Below are positions 1 through 8,285 of a stretch of DNA of 34,470 bases, piece by piece. How positions within the stretch are numbered: position 1 is the first letter of the stretch; each line of letters starts with the position of its first letter. The stretch comes from Psychrobacter sp. 72-O-c (GTDB lineage Bacteria > Pseudomonadota > Gammaproteobacteria > Pseudomonadales > Moraxellaceae), in the NCBI RefSeq assembly GCF_904846605.1, contig NZ_CAJHBI010000032.1, positions 1-34,470 on the forward strand, read 5' to 3'. A model generated the notes under the pieces. The model ran no database searches. It was not told the DNA's origin and saw nothing but the letters and a program-made list of their open reading frames with translations. A program made the position numbers and the translations under genes.

Positions 1-400
1 ATGCCTTGCTTGTAGGCAGTGTTGGTCTCATGGCTGACTATTTTGTAATATAAGACCGCTTTAGTACTGTTGTCGATAAATACCATGAGACCAAATTGTC
101 TGCCAAAGTAAGTAGTATCCATGACAATATTAGCCTGATGGGGCAGCTGAATCTTGTATTGGATTTTAACGTTATCCAACCGCCTTTGAATGGTCTTAAT
201 ACTGCATTGATGTTTGTCAGCCAGTTGTTTGTAAGTTTGTTTGCCTTGCGTGTATTCTTGCCAAAGCAGGGGATTATTTAGTCTTTTACCCCCTAAAAAC
301 TGCCGTTTACAGGCTAAGCATTGGTACTGCTGTTTGCCTAGTTTGTGGCCGTTCTTCTTGGTGTGTTTTTCACCACAAAAAGGGCAGTTTTTTGATTCAT
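1..400 (-). pseudogene. zinc-ribbon DDE transposase, 5' part, frameshifted, cut by window edge
   Basis: Reading down the minus strand from about 387, the frame gives a CxxC...CxxC zinc ribbon (CPFCGEKH, then CLACKRQF), a helix-turn-helix-like stretch (YKQLADKHQCSIKTIQRRL) and the start of an RNase-H-like catalytic domain (IVMDTTYFGRQFG, whose Asp is likely the first DDE residue). The rest lies beyond the left edge. The only plausible start is the ATG at 400-398, preceded by AAGGA, but it is in the wrong frame. The run of six A (plus-strand T at 388-393) would need seven to join MNQK to NCPFCG. The gene therefore appears frameshifted, unless slippage on the A run restores it. It resembles IS1595-like or zinc-binding IS256-variant transposases; the exact family is uncertain. 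The mobile nature is fairly sure. Confidence 0.75.
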
Positions 401-574
401 GGCTTTGATTCCTTGCAAATACAGACAGTATATAGCTTTAACCTATACGACAGCATGAATTTTGTCCATTACACCAGATTAGACGACAATGGCTGACGCC
501 TGATATCCACGCCCTAGAAGTGACGTGGTTTTACGGCGCTATTTGATTAGACGATAAAAACACCCATAAAATAA
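401..574. other. presumed IS end and flanking non-coding sequence
   Basis: This is non-coding sequence between the transposase start and the terminator of the aldehyde dehydrogenase gene. The IS end probably lies near 470-482, but no terminal inverted repeat can be confirmed because the other end is outside the window. The 10-mer GATTAGACGA occurs at 477-486 and again at 545-554, flanking 58 bp. This could be a footprint of a small insertion or chance. Confidence 0.3.
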
Positions 575-620
575 AACGCTACCCTAAAGATGGCATGAAA
601 GCCTGCTTCAGGATAGCGTT
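575..620 (-). terminator. Rho-independent terminator of the aldehyde dehydrogenase gene
   Basis: On the minus strand an 11-bp stem with one mismatch (AACGCTATCCT paired with AGGGTAGCGTT) encloses a further partial stem and is followed by TTATTTTAT. It lies about 60 bp after the aldehyde dehydrogenase stop and closes the minus-strand gene row. Confidence 0.75.
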
Positions 621-682
621 GACTGACGACGGAGACTTACCAGTAGAACCTAGCAGCTGACTATTAATTCTATCTAATGCGA

Positions 683-2194
683 TTAGTTGGGAAGCAAAAT
701 ATGCTTGCTCTGTTGATAAGCTGACAGACCATCCTTGCCCAGCTCGCGGCCAATGCCACTTTGCTTAAATCCGCCCCAGCCTGCTTCAGGAAGGACGATT
801 TGTTGCTCATTAATCCAAATATGTCCGGCCTGAATTTGCAATGCCATCTCTAACGCTGCTTGTTCATCAGCGCTAACAATGGTCGCTGCCAATGCAAATT
901 TGCTGTCGTTTGCCATGCGAATGGCTTCGGCATCATCTTTAAAGATTGTACTGACAAGTACCGGTCCAAATATTTCTTCTTGCCATAACTGACTGTCTGT
1001 TGATACATTTATATAGATTGTTGGACTAGCAAAATAGCCTTGTTTATCCAATGCGTTACCACTGGTCAGACATTCAAGGTTTTCTATCGTTGCGATATCC
1101 AGATATTTTTGTACTTGCGTGAGTTGCTGCTGACTGACTAGTGGCCCCATTTGCGTATCAGGATCAAAACCATCACCCACTTGCAGGCTGTGTGTTTTAA
1201 TCTTTAACTGTGCAAACAGTTTCTGAACGATATCATAATGAACTAATAGCCTTGAGGTTGCAGAGCATATCTGACCGGCATTGGTAAATATACCCCCAAT
1301 GATTAGATCACAGGCATGGTCTATGTCGGCATCAGCGCGAACGATAATGGCGGACTTGCCACCAAGCTCCAGACTGATATCTTTTATACCTTTGGCCGCT
1401 TGGATCATAACCTTCTCGCCAACCCCATTACTGCCCGTGAAAGAAACTTTATCAATCAGTGGGTGGCTGGTCATCGCGGTTCCTACTTCGGCAGCGCCTG
1501 GAAGGATGTTGACCACCCCTTTTGGTAAGCCGATAGCAGACAATATATTGCCCAGCATTAATTCTGGTAATAATGTCACCTCAGACGGTTTTAAAATTAC
1601 CGTACAGCCAGCAGCCAGAGCGGGCGCTAGTTTCCAAGAGGTCGTTACCATAGGAAAGTTCCAAGGTACGATGAGTGCACAGACGCCAATAGGTGCTAAT
1701 GTTTTGAGTAATCGAATGCCCGATTCATTGATGGTGACCTCAGTCAAGGTTGATTGACTGACAATCAGATTGGCATAGTACCGATAGCAAGCGATGGCAT
1801 CGCCGACATCTATTTTTGCTTCTTCGATTGGTTTACCGCTATTTAAAACTGACAACCCGACCAACTTATTAAACTGTTGCTCCATAACGGCCGCAATAGC
1901 GTTTAAATAGTCAGCACGCTCGCTTACTGTGGTTTGTGACCATGACAGTAATGCTTTAGACGCGGCAGTAGCAGCAGCATCTACCTGCGATTTGCTACAC
2001 AATTGAGTGGTGGCGATGACTTCGGCTGAGCTTGGATCATACAAAGAATGGTGACTGGCTTCTTCACCACTGGCGGATAACGGGACAATATCTATCCATT
2101 CACCATCTATATAGGCAGAATTTAGTACCACCTCATTTTGAGCCGTCTTTTTTGCTGCAGCTCTTGTTATATCTTCAGGGTTTGTGATTGCCAT
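683..2194 (-). CDS. NAD(P)-dependent aldehyde dehydrogenase, probable 4-guanidinobutyraldehyde dehydrogenase
   Basis: The 503-residue cytoplasmic protein has the full aldehyde dehydrogenase core. It shows VPWNF with the oxyanion Asn at about 179, the cofactor stretch AGCTVILKPSE, the FTGSNGVGE turn, general base Glu about 276 in LELGGK, the nucleophile Cys about 310 in NAGQICSA, and EEIFGPV near the C terminus. An AGAGG-like ribosome site precedes the ATG. It is the last gene of the minus-strand row, 166 bp after the YjiH-type gene, and ends at a clear terminator. Family knowledge allows many aldehydes (betaine aldehyde, aminobutyraldehyde). The neighbouring AruI-like decarboxylase makes 4-guanidinobutyraldehyde and gbuA uses 4-guanidinobutyrate, so oxidation of 4-guanidinobutyraldehyde is the likeliest role. 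That substrate is inferred from context. Confidence 0.9.
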   Translation of the reverse strand: MAITNPEDITRAAAKKTAQNEVVLNSAYIDGEWIDIVPLSASGEEASHHSLYDPSSAEVIATTQLCSKSQVDAAATAASKALLSWSQTTVSERADYLNAIAAVMEQQFNKLVGLSVLNSGKPIEEAKIDVGDAIACYRYYANLIVSQSTLTEVTINESGIRLLKTLAPIGVCALIVPWNFPMVTTSWKLAPALAAGCTVILKPSEVTLLPELMLGNILSAIGLPKGVVNILPGAAEVGTAMTSHPLIDKVSFTGSNGVGEKVMIQAAKGIKDISLELGGKSAIIVRADADIDHACDLIIGGIFTNAGQICSATSRLLVHYDIVQKLFAQLKIKTHSLQVGDGFDPDTQMGPLVSQQQLTQVQKYLDIATIENLECLTSGNALDKQGYFASPTIYINVSTDSQLWQEEIFGPVLVSTIFKDDAEAIRMANDSKFALAATIVSADEQAALEMALQIQAGHIWINEQQIVLPEAGWGGFKQSGIGRELGKDGLSAYQQSKHILLPN

Positions 2195-2360
2195 GGCTGG
2201 ATGCTACCTCTAATTATTTTTAATAGAATATTCTGTTCGTCATTAAAGTTAATATATTAGTAACCGGTCTAACTTTATGATTTATAAAATTAGATCGATT
2301 TTATTGAGGCTAGCTTCTATTGATGTGATCGCGATTGTATCAATAGTAGTGCGCTAATAA

Positions 2361-3767
2361 TTAATACAGCAAATGTGCAATTGAGGTAATAACCACTAAG
2401 CTGATTAGCGTACGGATAATAAAGATGATAAACAGCTCTAATACATTAAGCTTAATATTTGACTTTAAAATTAGCGCGCCCACTTCAGACATATAAATAA
2501 TTTGGGTGATAGATGCCGCCCCAACAATAAATCGGGTCATCTCACTTTCAATACTCTGGCCAACCAAAGCTGGCAGATACATATCAGCAAAGCCCATAAT
2601 CATAGCAGGCGCCGCATCAGCAGCTTCTGGAATTCTTAATAACTCAAGCAGCGGTACTAAAGGTGTGGCCAACCAATCAAAGACAGGGGTGTATTCTGCC
2701 AACCCTAAACCAAGTACACCGATAGCAAAAATGACCGGAATAAGTCCAAAATAAATATCAAACAAGTTCTTTAAGCTATTTTTGAATACACTACCTAAAC
2801 TCGGCATAGAATGTGCGCGTGTCACGGCGCGATTGATGGCCCATTGATAGGTACTATACTGAGCAGGAATCTCTTCATCCAACATACACTTACCAGAATG
2901 GTAGGTATCAGGTTTTAATGACAGCGGTGGTATACGTGGCATGATAATAGCCGCTATAAAACCGGTCAGAGCTATAGTTAGATAAAAGAAGACAAAGTTA
3001 TTATCCACGCCGATTGTTTTGGCCACCACATAAGTAAAGGCTATCGAAGTCACTGAAAAGGTAGTGGCAATAATGGCCGCTTCACGTTGGCTATAGAAGC
3101 TTTTGTCATACTCTTGCATCGTGACCAGCAAACCAATTGAGGCTGCCCCAAACCAAGAAGACATCGCGTCAACGGCTGAGCGTCCCGGTAGTTTGAATAA
3201 TTTGACAAACATTTTACTGGCTAATGTTCCTAAAAATTCCATCAAACCAAAATCGGTCAAGAATGGTAAAGATAAAATCGCAAAAAAGAACAACGGAATC
3301 AAAATTGGAACTAGATCTTCAAAAATAACCCCACCGGTATTACGATTAATAATGAATTCAGGACCTATTTGTAAAAAGATCATCCAAATAAATAGCGTCC
3401 CTAAAAAGCGCGCTGCTAGCCAGAACCAATCGACGTCGAACATACTTTTTAATAGAGAATCTTCAGGCAAGTTAGGTCGCAATACTTTCATCGCTAGTGC
3501 CCCTACAAAGGAGGTCGTCACTATTCCCAGCACGACATAAGCAACATAACCGCCTATCAGTCCTTGTAAGGTATCCGTTAACACCCCGAGTAGGATTGTG
3601 ACCTTGCCATCCCATTGAAAGGGAATGATAAATAGCGCGATACCCAGCGCTGAAAATAACATAAACTTCCACATCGACGCTCGCCATTTCTCTCCTTGTG
3701 GCGTTCTTGGGTCGACAGCATTAGTACCTAACACTGGCTGCTGCGATTTTGTGATATTAACCGTCAT
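2361..3767 (-). CDS. YjiH-family multi-span membrane protein (nucleoside-recognition/GATE domain)
   Basis: The protein is about 468 residues with roughly ten hydrophobic segments, of the YjiH type carrying a GATE (gated nucleoside-recognition) domain in the C-terminal half (around IMGFADMYLPALVGQSIES). The open frame extends upstream to 3824, but the start at 3767 is preferred: it has a strong GGAGGAATAAA site, and the upstream dld stop codon is one base before this ATG, a typical translational-coupling layout. The earlier start would overlap dld by 56 bp. It is probably a transporter, but the substrate of this family is not settled. Its place between dld and the aldehyde dehydrogenase suggests a substrate or product of this pathway. 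That is inference only. Confidence 0.8.
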   Translation of the reverse strand: MTVNITKSQQPVLGTNAVDPRTPQGEKWRASMWKFMLFSALGIALFIIPFQWDGKVTILLGVLTDTLQGLIGGYVAYVVLGIVTTSFVGALAMKVLRPNLPEDSLLKSMFDVDWFWLAARFLGTLFIWMIFLQIGPEFIINRNTGGVIFEDLVPILIPLFFFAILSLPFLTDFGLMEFLGTLASKMFVKLFKLPGRSAVDAMSSWFGAASIGLLVTMQEYDKSFYSQREAAIIATTFSVTSIAFTYVVAKTIGVDNNFVFFYLTIALTGFIAAIIMPRIPPLSLKPDTYHSGKCMLDEEIPAQYSTYQWAINRAVTRAHSMPSLGSVFKNSLKNLFDIYFGLIPVIFAIGVLGLGLAEYTPVFDWLATPLVPLLELLRIPEAADAAPAMIMGFADMYLPALVGQSIESEMTRFIVGAASITQIIYMSEVGALILKSNIKLNVLELFIIFIIRTLISLVVITSIAHLLY

Positions 3768-3768
3768 T

Positions 3769-5535
3769 TTATTCCTCCATGAAAGGCGTTGAGCGCCAAT
3801 TCTTCCATTTAGCTGTCTGACCAATCCCTGGATTCAGCGAATTAGTCGGATCTAGTTTTTTATAAAAAGTATTTAATGCAGACTTAGCACTATAAATATG
3901 ACCCACATTGTGCTCAGCGGGATATTCGATCTGGCGCTGGTCATAAAAATTCAGTAGTTCTTCCTTGAACATTTTTGCGTCGACATTAGGGTGCAAGAGA
4001 TAATCTTGATGCATAACATGACAAAAAAAATGTCCCAGATAAAAACAGTTTTTAACTTGTTGTTGTAAATCCCTTGGTAACGTCTCATCCCAATCTATGG
4101 CATTTCTAGGCAAAGCGATATCTGTAGAGACCAGCTCGCCAAAATCTTTATGGTTTAGATTGTGATAGCGAAACATGGCAGCCGTTGCGGCACTGCGAAA
4201 TACCAACAACGCTGCTCCCTCTTTCGGGGTACACGTGTGTAATGCCCCGTCATAGTGCTGCATATGAGACTGCAAAAATGCTTGAGCGGCATCAATATTG
4301 TCATCAGCCACTTTGATAATTAGATGGTATTTATAAGCACGAGACTGATTGGCAAGCGGTTTAGGTAACGAAGCTGGCATAAAGGTAGACGCCAGTTGTA
4401 GCAGACGATCTGGCAAAGTCTGTAGCAGATGCCATTTCTCCAAATAATAGCCAATTTTAGCTTGCAGTCGATACAAGGCGCCTATTTTACTAGCCGGCAA
4501 TTGACTCATACTGAGGCAAGTATCTCGCCCATAGCGCAAAGTGATGTCGTTATAACCTTTATGCATATACTCTGCCAAGACCGGCAAGCTCAATTCACTC
4601 TTAAGCCACTTTCGTCTTAGCGTGGTTAAAGCTTCGGTCTGGTCAGTAGAGATGTAAAAAGTTTGCTCTTGAGTGGTTTTAGCAAATGTTGCCACTCTGA
4701 CGGCAAATACAATCAACTTCCCTGCTGAGCCAGATGCTTCGAATAGACCACTAGGATCATTGTTATATCTTGCAGGTGTAGAGGACTCGCAATCGCGGAC
4801 CTTATTCTGATAGTGATGGTTTGCGCAAGCTCTATCAGCTGTAGCGCTGTCTAGGCTTTTATCAATTTGACTGTCAACCTGATCGACCTCACCAAATTGG
4901 CCTGACTGCAAATTATTTAGCATATCTTCTGGCGTATCGCCGAGCGCTAACCCTAAATGATTGATAAGCTCAAACGTCCCTGATGCGCTGCGTCTTGCGT
5001 ATAAGGCCATCTCGGTATAAGCAGGACCGCGCTGAACCAACATACCGCCTGAGCTATTGCAAATGCCACCAATCACTGACGCACCGACACAGCTAGAGCC
5101 TAATACTGAATGCGGCTCACGACCCATAGGGGCTAAGGTAGAATCTAATTGTTGTAGGGTGGCAGCAGGTAAGGCAATCGCCTCTGTAGCATCGTTAAGA
5201 AGATGAATACCCCCTAATAACTGCATGGATATCACTACCACCGGCCGATCATAGTCGCCAAAAGGTGTTGATCCTCCGGTAAGCCCAGTATTAGCGGCTT
5301 GAGCAACAATGATGGCATCAGCCGCTGCACAGATATTAATAACGCGCCACAGCGCTACTAACGAATGCGGAACGATTACTGCCAGCACTTGAGGCGCGGC
5401 GTCATCATTAATTATTCCGTGAACGTAAGCTTGTTGTTGGCTCAGTTTTGTCAGCACGTTTTTGCGCCCAATCGCTTCTATAAAATCAGCTATAAGGTCA
5501 GCTAATAAGCGAGACGAGTTTTTAGAATGTGACAC
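3769..5535 (-). CDS. dld: quinone-dependent D-lactate dehydrogenase, FAD flavoprotein
   Basis: The 588-residue protein is collinear with E. coli Dld. The FAD-binding domain carries NTGLTGGSTP and the GREPHSVLGSSCVGASV stretch, followed by the Dld-specific middle and membrane-binding region (VRDCESSTPARYNNDPSG, then LFEASGSAGKLIVFAVR) and a C-terminal YPAEHNVGH...DPTNSLNPGIG motif. It should oxidise D-lactate to pyruvate at the inner face of the membrane and pass electrons to quinone. The start is GTG at 5535, with GGGAGAG about ten bases upstream. It sits 39 bp after the aruI-like gene and one base before the YjiH-type gene, so it is probably co-transcribed with both. A short low-complexity stretch around residues 213-235 differs from E. 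coli. Pyruvate is the amino acceptor in the arginine transaminase pathway, which may explain the linkage. A related 2-hydroxy acid substrate is also possible. Confidence 0.9.
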   Translation of the reverse strand: MSHSKNSSRLLADLIADFIEAIGRKNVLTKLSQQQAYVHGIINDDAAPQVLAVIVPHSLVALWRVINICAAADAIIVAQAANTGLTGGSTPFGDYDRPVVVISMQLLGGIHLLNDATEAIALPAATLQQLDSTLAPMGREPHSVLGSSCVGASVIGGICNSSGGMLVQRGPAYTEMALYARRSASGTFELINHLGLALGDTPEDMLNNLQSGQFGEVDQVDSQIDKSLDSATADRACANHHYQNKVRDCESSTPARYNNDPSGLFEASGSAGKLIVFAVRVATFAKTTQEQTFYISTDQTEALTTLRRKWLKSELSLPVLAEYMHKGYNDITLRYGRDTCLSMSQLPASKIGALYRLQAKIGYYLEKWHLLQTLPDRLLQLASTFMPASLPKPLANQSRAYKYHLIIKVADDNIDAAQAFLQSHMQHYDGALHTCTPKEGAALLVFRSAATAAMFRYHNLNHKDFGELVSTDIALPRNAIDWDETLPRDLQQQVKNCFYLGHFFCHVMHQDYLLHPNVDAKMFKEELLNFYDQRQIEYPAEHNVGHIYSAKSALNTFYKKLDPTNSLNPGIGQTAKWKNWRSTPFMEE

Positions 5536-5574
5536 TATAGACGCTCTCCCTTGATCGACTAAATCTCAGCGCAT

Positions 5575-7287
5575 TTAGCTAAAATAAGTAAAGGTCTTAC
5601 CCATCTCAGCAATGAAGTCATCGGCTTCATCGACTTCATAAATAATCGGTTGCTGTCCTTTAATATCCTGTTGCAGAGCTTCTATTAACTGCTGTTTCCC
5701 AGTAATTCTGCGATAGCCGGCTCCAAAGCCTGCAGCTAATGGCTCAAAGTTGGGGGTTTTAATATTGACCCCAATTGACGGCAGCCCCCGCTCTTCCATA
5801 TATCGACGAATCTCTCCATAGCCTTGGTTATTCCACACTAATACAATCAATGGCAGCTCAAGCTCTGTGGCACAGATGAGCTCAGCTATCGTAAACTGAA
5901 TACCGCCATCGCCTATTAGACTAATCACCGGATCATCTGTCGCTAGCATGGCACCGATAGCGGCAGGTAAGCCATAACCCAACGTGCCAAACCCGGTCGA
6001 TGAATTAAACCACTTGCGAGTACCTAAAGCCTCAAAGCCATGATTGCCGCTATAGACAGGCTGTGTCGAGTCACCAACGATAATGACGTCTTTTACCTCA
6101 TCTCGAATCAGCTTAAGTAAGCCATTTTGACCGGCAAAGCTTGCTGGCATAGACTCTATCAGTGCCTGTTTTACCTGTGCTACTTGCTCTTTGGCTTTAT
6201 GATCTAAACCTTTATTTTCTAAGCGCTCGCACAATCCAGTAATCGCCATTTGAGCATCAGACAATACAGCAATATCAGCTCTAAACGGACGTTGTAGCTG
6301 CTGCGCATCGCAGTCAATACGAATGAGCGTGCCATTAATACGAAAGCCCCCATCAAACACTACATCGTAATCGGTTTCGCCAAGTTCAGTACCAATTGCT
6401 AATACTAAATCTGCCTCAGCGATGAGCGCTCGACCTGCTTCCAACGACTGATTGCTACCCAAACTTAAAGGATGATCCGGTGGCAATAGACCTTTGCCAT
6501 TAATGGTCAAAAATGTCGGGGCATCTATGAGCTCTGCTAGTTTCTGAGCATCATCGTCCACAGCAACGCAGCCGCCACCATAAAGTAAGACCGGATTTTT
6601 TGCGGTCTTTAGACACTCAATAATTAAATCCATTTGCCCTGGATTGGGAAGTGGTCTCATTACCTGAGGCAACATTAAATTATTTGAGTCGGTGTCATTT
6701 TTTGCAGGTGGCTTGGCTACATGACTGGCATCTGCTGTGATTACATCAATAGGCAACTGAATATGGACCGGACCTGGACGCGCACCATTAAATAAGGCAA
6801 AGGCCTCAGCGATGACTTTAGGCAAAGCTTCAGGTTGCCAAATGGTTTTGCTAAACAGTGCAACTTTACTTACCATGCCTTGCTGATCATGCAGTTCGTG
6901 CAAGTGTCCTTCGCCGCTGCCCGTATTATCAATTTTATTGACACTAGAAATTACTAGCATCGGTATAGAGTCAGCCGCTGCTTGCGCCATGGCGGTCATG
7001 ATATTGGTCATACCAGGGCCAGTAATAATAAAGCAAACCCCAATTTTGCCAGAAGCGCGATAATAGCCATCGGCCATGAATCCAGCACCTTGCTCATGAC
7101 GCGGCGTAACGTGACGAATATTGGTATTCGGTAAGCCACGATATAGCTCTACGGTATGTACGCCAGGAATACCAAATACGGTCTCTACCCCGTAATATTG
7201 CAGCCACTCTACTAATAGCTCTCCGCAAGTCAGCGATGGAATAGTTGGCGGCGTGGCCGCTGTTGGCGTCTGTATCGGTTGCGTCAT
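5575..7287 (-). CDS. aruI: thiamine-diphosphate 2-keto acid decarboxylase, AruI-like (5-guanidino-2-oxopentanoate decarboxylase)
   Basis: The 570-residue protein has the three-domain thiamine-diphosphate fold. The N-terminal domain carries the catalytic Glu about 65 in RHEQGAGFMADGYY, and the C-terminal cofactor motif runs from IGDGG to WNNQG. The opening FGIPGVHTVELYRGLP matches the AruI type closely and is not the usual acetolactate synthase sequence. The product would be 4-guanidinobutyraldehyde plus CO2 from 2-ketoarginine. Downstream are dld, the YjiH-type gene and an aldehyde dehydrogenase; upstream, beyond the inserted module, is gbuA, the last enzyme of the same route. The ATG follows an AGGA site. 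Assignment as AruI rather than another keto-acid decarboxylase rests on the N-terminal signature and on gbuA. Confidence 0.85.
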   Translation of the reverse strand: MTQPIQTPTAATPPTIPSLTCGELLVEWLQYYGVETVFGIPGVHTVELYRGLPNTNIRHVTPRHEQGAGFMADGYYRASGKIGVCFIITGPGMTNIMTAMAQAAADSIPMLVISSVNKIDNTGSGEGHLHELHDQQGMVSKVALFSKTIWQPEALPKVIAEAFALFNGARPGPVHIQLPIDVITADASHVAKPPAKNDTDSNNLMLPQVMRPLPNPGQMDLIIECLKTAKNPVLLYGGGCVAVDDDAQKLAELIDAPTFLTINGKGLLPPDHPLSLGSNQSLEAGRALIAEADLVLAIGTELGETDYDVVFDGGFRINGTLIRIDCDAQQLQRPFRADIAVLSDAQMAITGLCERLENKGLDHKAKEQVAQVKQALIESMPASFAGQNGLLKLIRDEVKDVIIVGDSTQPVYSGNHGFEALGTRKWFNSSTGFGTLGYGLPAAIGAMLATDDPVISLIGDGGIQFTIAELICATELELPLIVLVWNNQGYGEIRRYMEERGLPSIGVNIKTPNFEPLAAGFGAGYRRITGKQQLIEALQQDIKGQQPIIYEVDEADDFIAEMGKTFTYFS

Positions 7288-7364
7288 AAGTAAGTCGTCC
7301 TAAAAAATTCACTGAATGTTTAATTAATTATTAGTTTTTAATAGTTATTAAATACTAAGCCTAA

Positions 7365-7395
7365 ACGAACCTTTAAAAGGGTTCTAAAGGTTCGT
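7365..7395. terminator. perfect 11-bp hairpin, terminator-like, copy 1
   Basis: ACGAACCTTTA (7365-7375) pairs perfectly with TAAAGGTTCGT (7385-7395) around a 9-base loop. It lies just after the gbuA remnant and before the aruI-like gene, so on the minus strand it should separate the hydrolase operon from aruI. An identical hairpin follows the intact gbuA at 10661-10691. Confidence 0.65.
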
Positions 7396-7445
7396 TCTGT
7401 TTTATTTTGGTCATCATAATGACGAGCAGCTACCAACCAAACGGT

Positions 7446-7531
7446 TCTTAATAAATAGCCTTAACCTTTTCGTCATAGCGCACACCTGGCAAAATACACA
7501 GCATCTCGAACAGTAAGTTTGCCGCTAGCAC
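7446..7531 (-). pseudogene. remnant of the 3' end of a guanidinobutyrase gene
   Basis: On the minus strand this piece encodes about the last 27 residues of GbuA (VLAANLLFEMLCILPGVRY through to KAIY and its stop), matching the intact gene at 10744-11712. The two base differences noted in this piece are both silent (Tyr TAC to TAT, Ile ATC to ATT). It has no start and is fused to the 3' end of the hydrolase gene, so it is a fossil of recombination and not a working gene. Confidence 0.85.
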
Positions 7532-7541
7532 ATAGATTGGA

Positions 7542-8285
7542 TCATAAGTCATGATGTCGTAGCCAATCATCAATCATGATATTTAGACGTTTACCTGAAA
7601 AACTAGGAAAATGACCACCATGAACGATACGAACAGGTAATGCATTTAAGCGCCGCATGCTACGAGCATAGTCAGATAGATTGCTATGCCAAGTATCTTC
7701 AATTAATGGACCATCGTAAATTAGATCGCCAGAGATTAAAGTTTTACTAGCTGCCTCCCATAGGGCAATACCACCAGGTGAATGTCCTGGTGTATGAATC
7801 ACCTCAAATTGCCGGTTTCCTAGGTCAATCATGTCGCCATCTTCGAGTTTCATGATCTTCGCTGGTGCGGGAATTCGATAGCCACAATGCGCATAGGGCG
7901 CTGGGGGTAAGCCGTCAAACATCTCGTCATTTACAAACATATCAGCTAAGGTGCGAGCATTATCTGGTGCAGCAAGAATATCGGCCTCAGCAGAATGGAT
8001 GTGACAGCAATCAAATTCGCTCGCTGCACCAATATGATCGAAATGGGTGTGACTCGCTACGCCAATTATTTCGCGTTCAGTTAGCAGAGCGACATGACGA
8101 CGTAAGGGTACAGCACCTAAACCGAAGTCTACTAGTAAATCGCATTTGCTCCCTCGTACGTGCCAGAGATTACAGCGAAAAAACGGTTTGATCCATGGTT
8201 CGTCAATTAGTGTAATACCGTCGCTCATATTTTGGGTTCGATACCATTTTTCCGGTTCAATACGCGGTAGAGAACTCTCATTCAT
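7542..8285 (-). CDS. metallo-beta-lactamase-fold hydrolase
   Basis: The 247-residue protein has the metal-binding motif SHTHFDHIG (His79, His81, Asp83, His84), then TPGHSPGG (His168), SGD (Asp187) and HGGH (His222 or His225), as in glyoxalase II-like hydrolases. The family uses one or two zinc or iron ions to cleave esters, thioesters or lactams. The substrate cannot be told from sequence. Its ATG overlaps the upstream amidase stop as ATGA, so it is the last gene of a coupled three-gene unit. Its final codon and stop lie inside the GGATCATAAG shared with gbuA, so the C terminus was shaped by the recombination junction. The protein still appears full length. Confidence 0.85.
   Translation of the reverse strand: MNESSLPRIEPEKWYRTQNMSDGITLIDEPWIKPFFRCNLWHVRGSKCDLLVDFGLGAVPLRRHVALLTEREIIGVASHTHFDHIGAASEFDCCHIHSAEADILAAPDNARTLADMFVNDEMFDGLPPAPYAHCGYRIPAPAKIMKLEDGDMIDLGNRQFEVIHTPGHSPGGIALWEAASKTLISGDLIYDGPLIEDTWHSNLSDYARSMRRLNALPVRIVHGGHFPSFSGKRLNIMIDDWLRHHDL

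Larger units (their letters stand above)
7354..7548. repeat. direct repeat copy 1: duplicated gbuA 3' end and terminator
   Basis: This near-identical copy of 10650-10853 contains the same terminator hairpin and the last 27 codons of gbuA. Similarity stops after GCTAGCACA at about 7531, resumes briefly as GGATCATAAG at 7539-7548, and is then lost. Together the two copies bracket the permease-amidase-hydrolase unit. Confidence 0.9.

Noticed and set aside
96..281. Plus-strand frame of 61 codons
   Set aside because: It lies opposite the transposase frame, which shows zinc-ribbon and DDE motifs; this one has no motif or ribosome site.
2220..2330. Palindromic words (TTAGTAACCGGTCTAA and ATCGAT) before the aldehyde dehydrogenase as operators
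   Set aside because: The symmetry is only partial and there is no second copy at another promoter in the window.
3768..3824. Upstream extension of the YjiH-type gene (19 more residues)
   Set aside because: It would overlap dld and has no ribosome site; the start at 3767 has a strong one directly at the dld stop.
5575..7287. Acetolactate synthase large subunit
   Set aside because: The general fold fits, but the FGIPGVHTVELYRGLP opening matches the AruI type, there is no small subunit gene next to it, and the gbuA/aldehyde dehydrogenase context supports AruI.
7446..7531. A second working gbuA or a small gene at the repeat
   Set aside because: Only the last 27 codons are present, without start or ribosome site.
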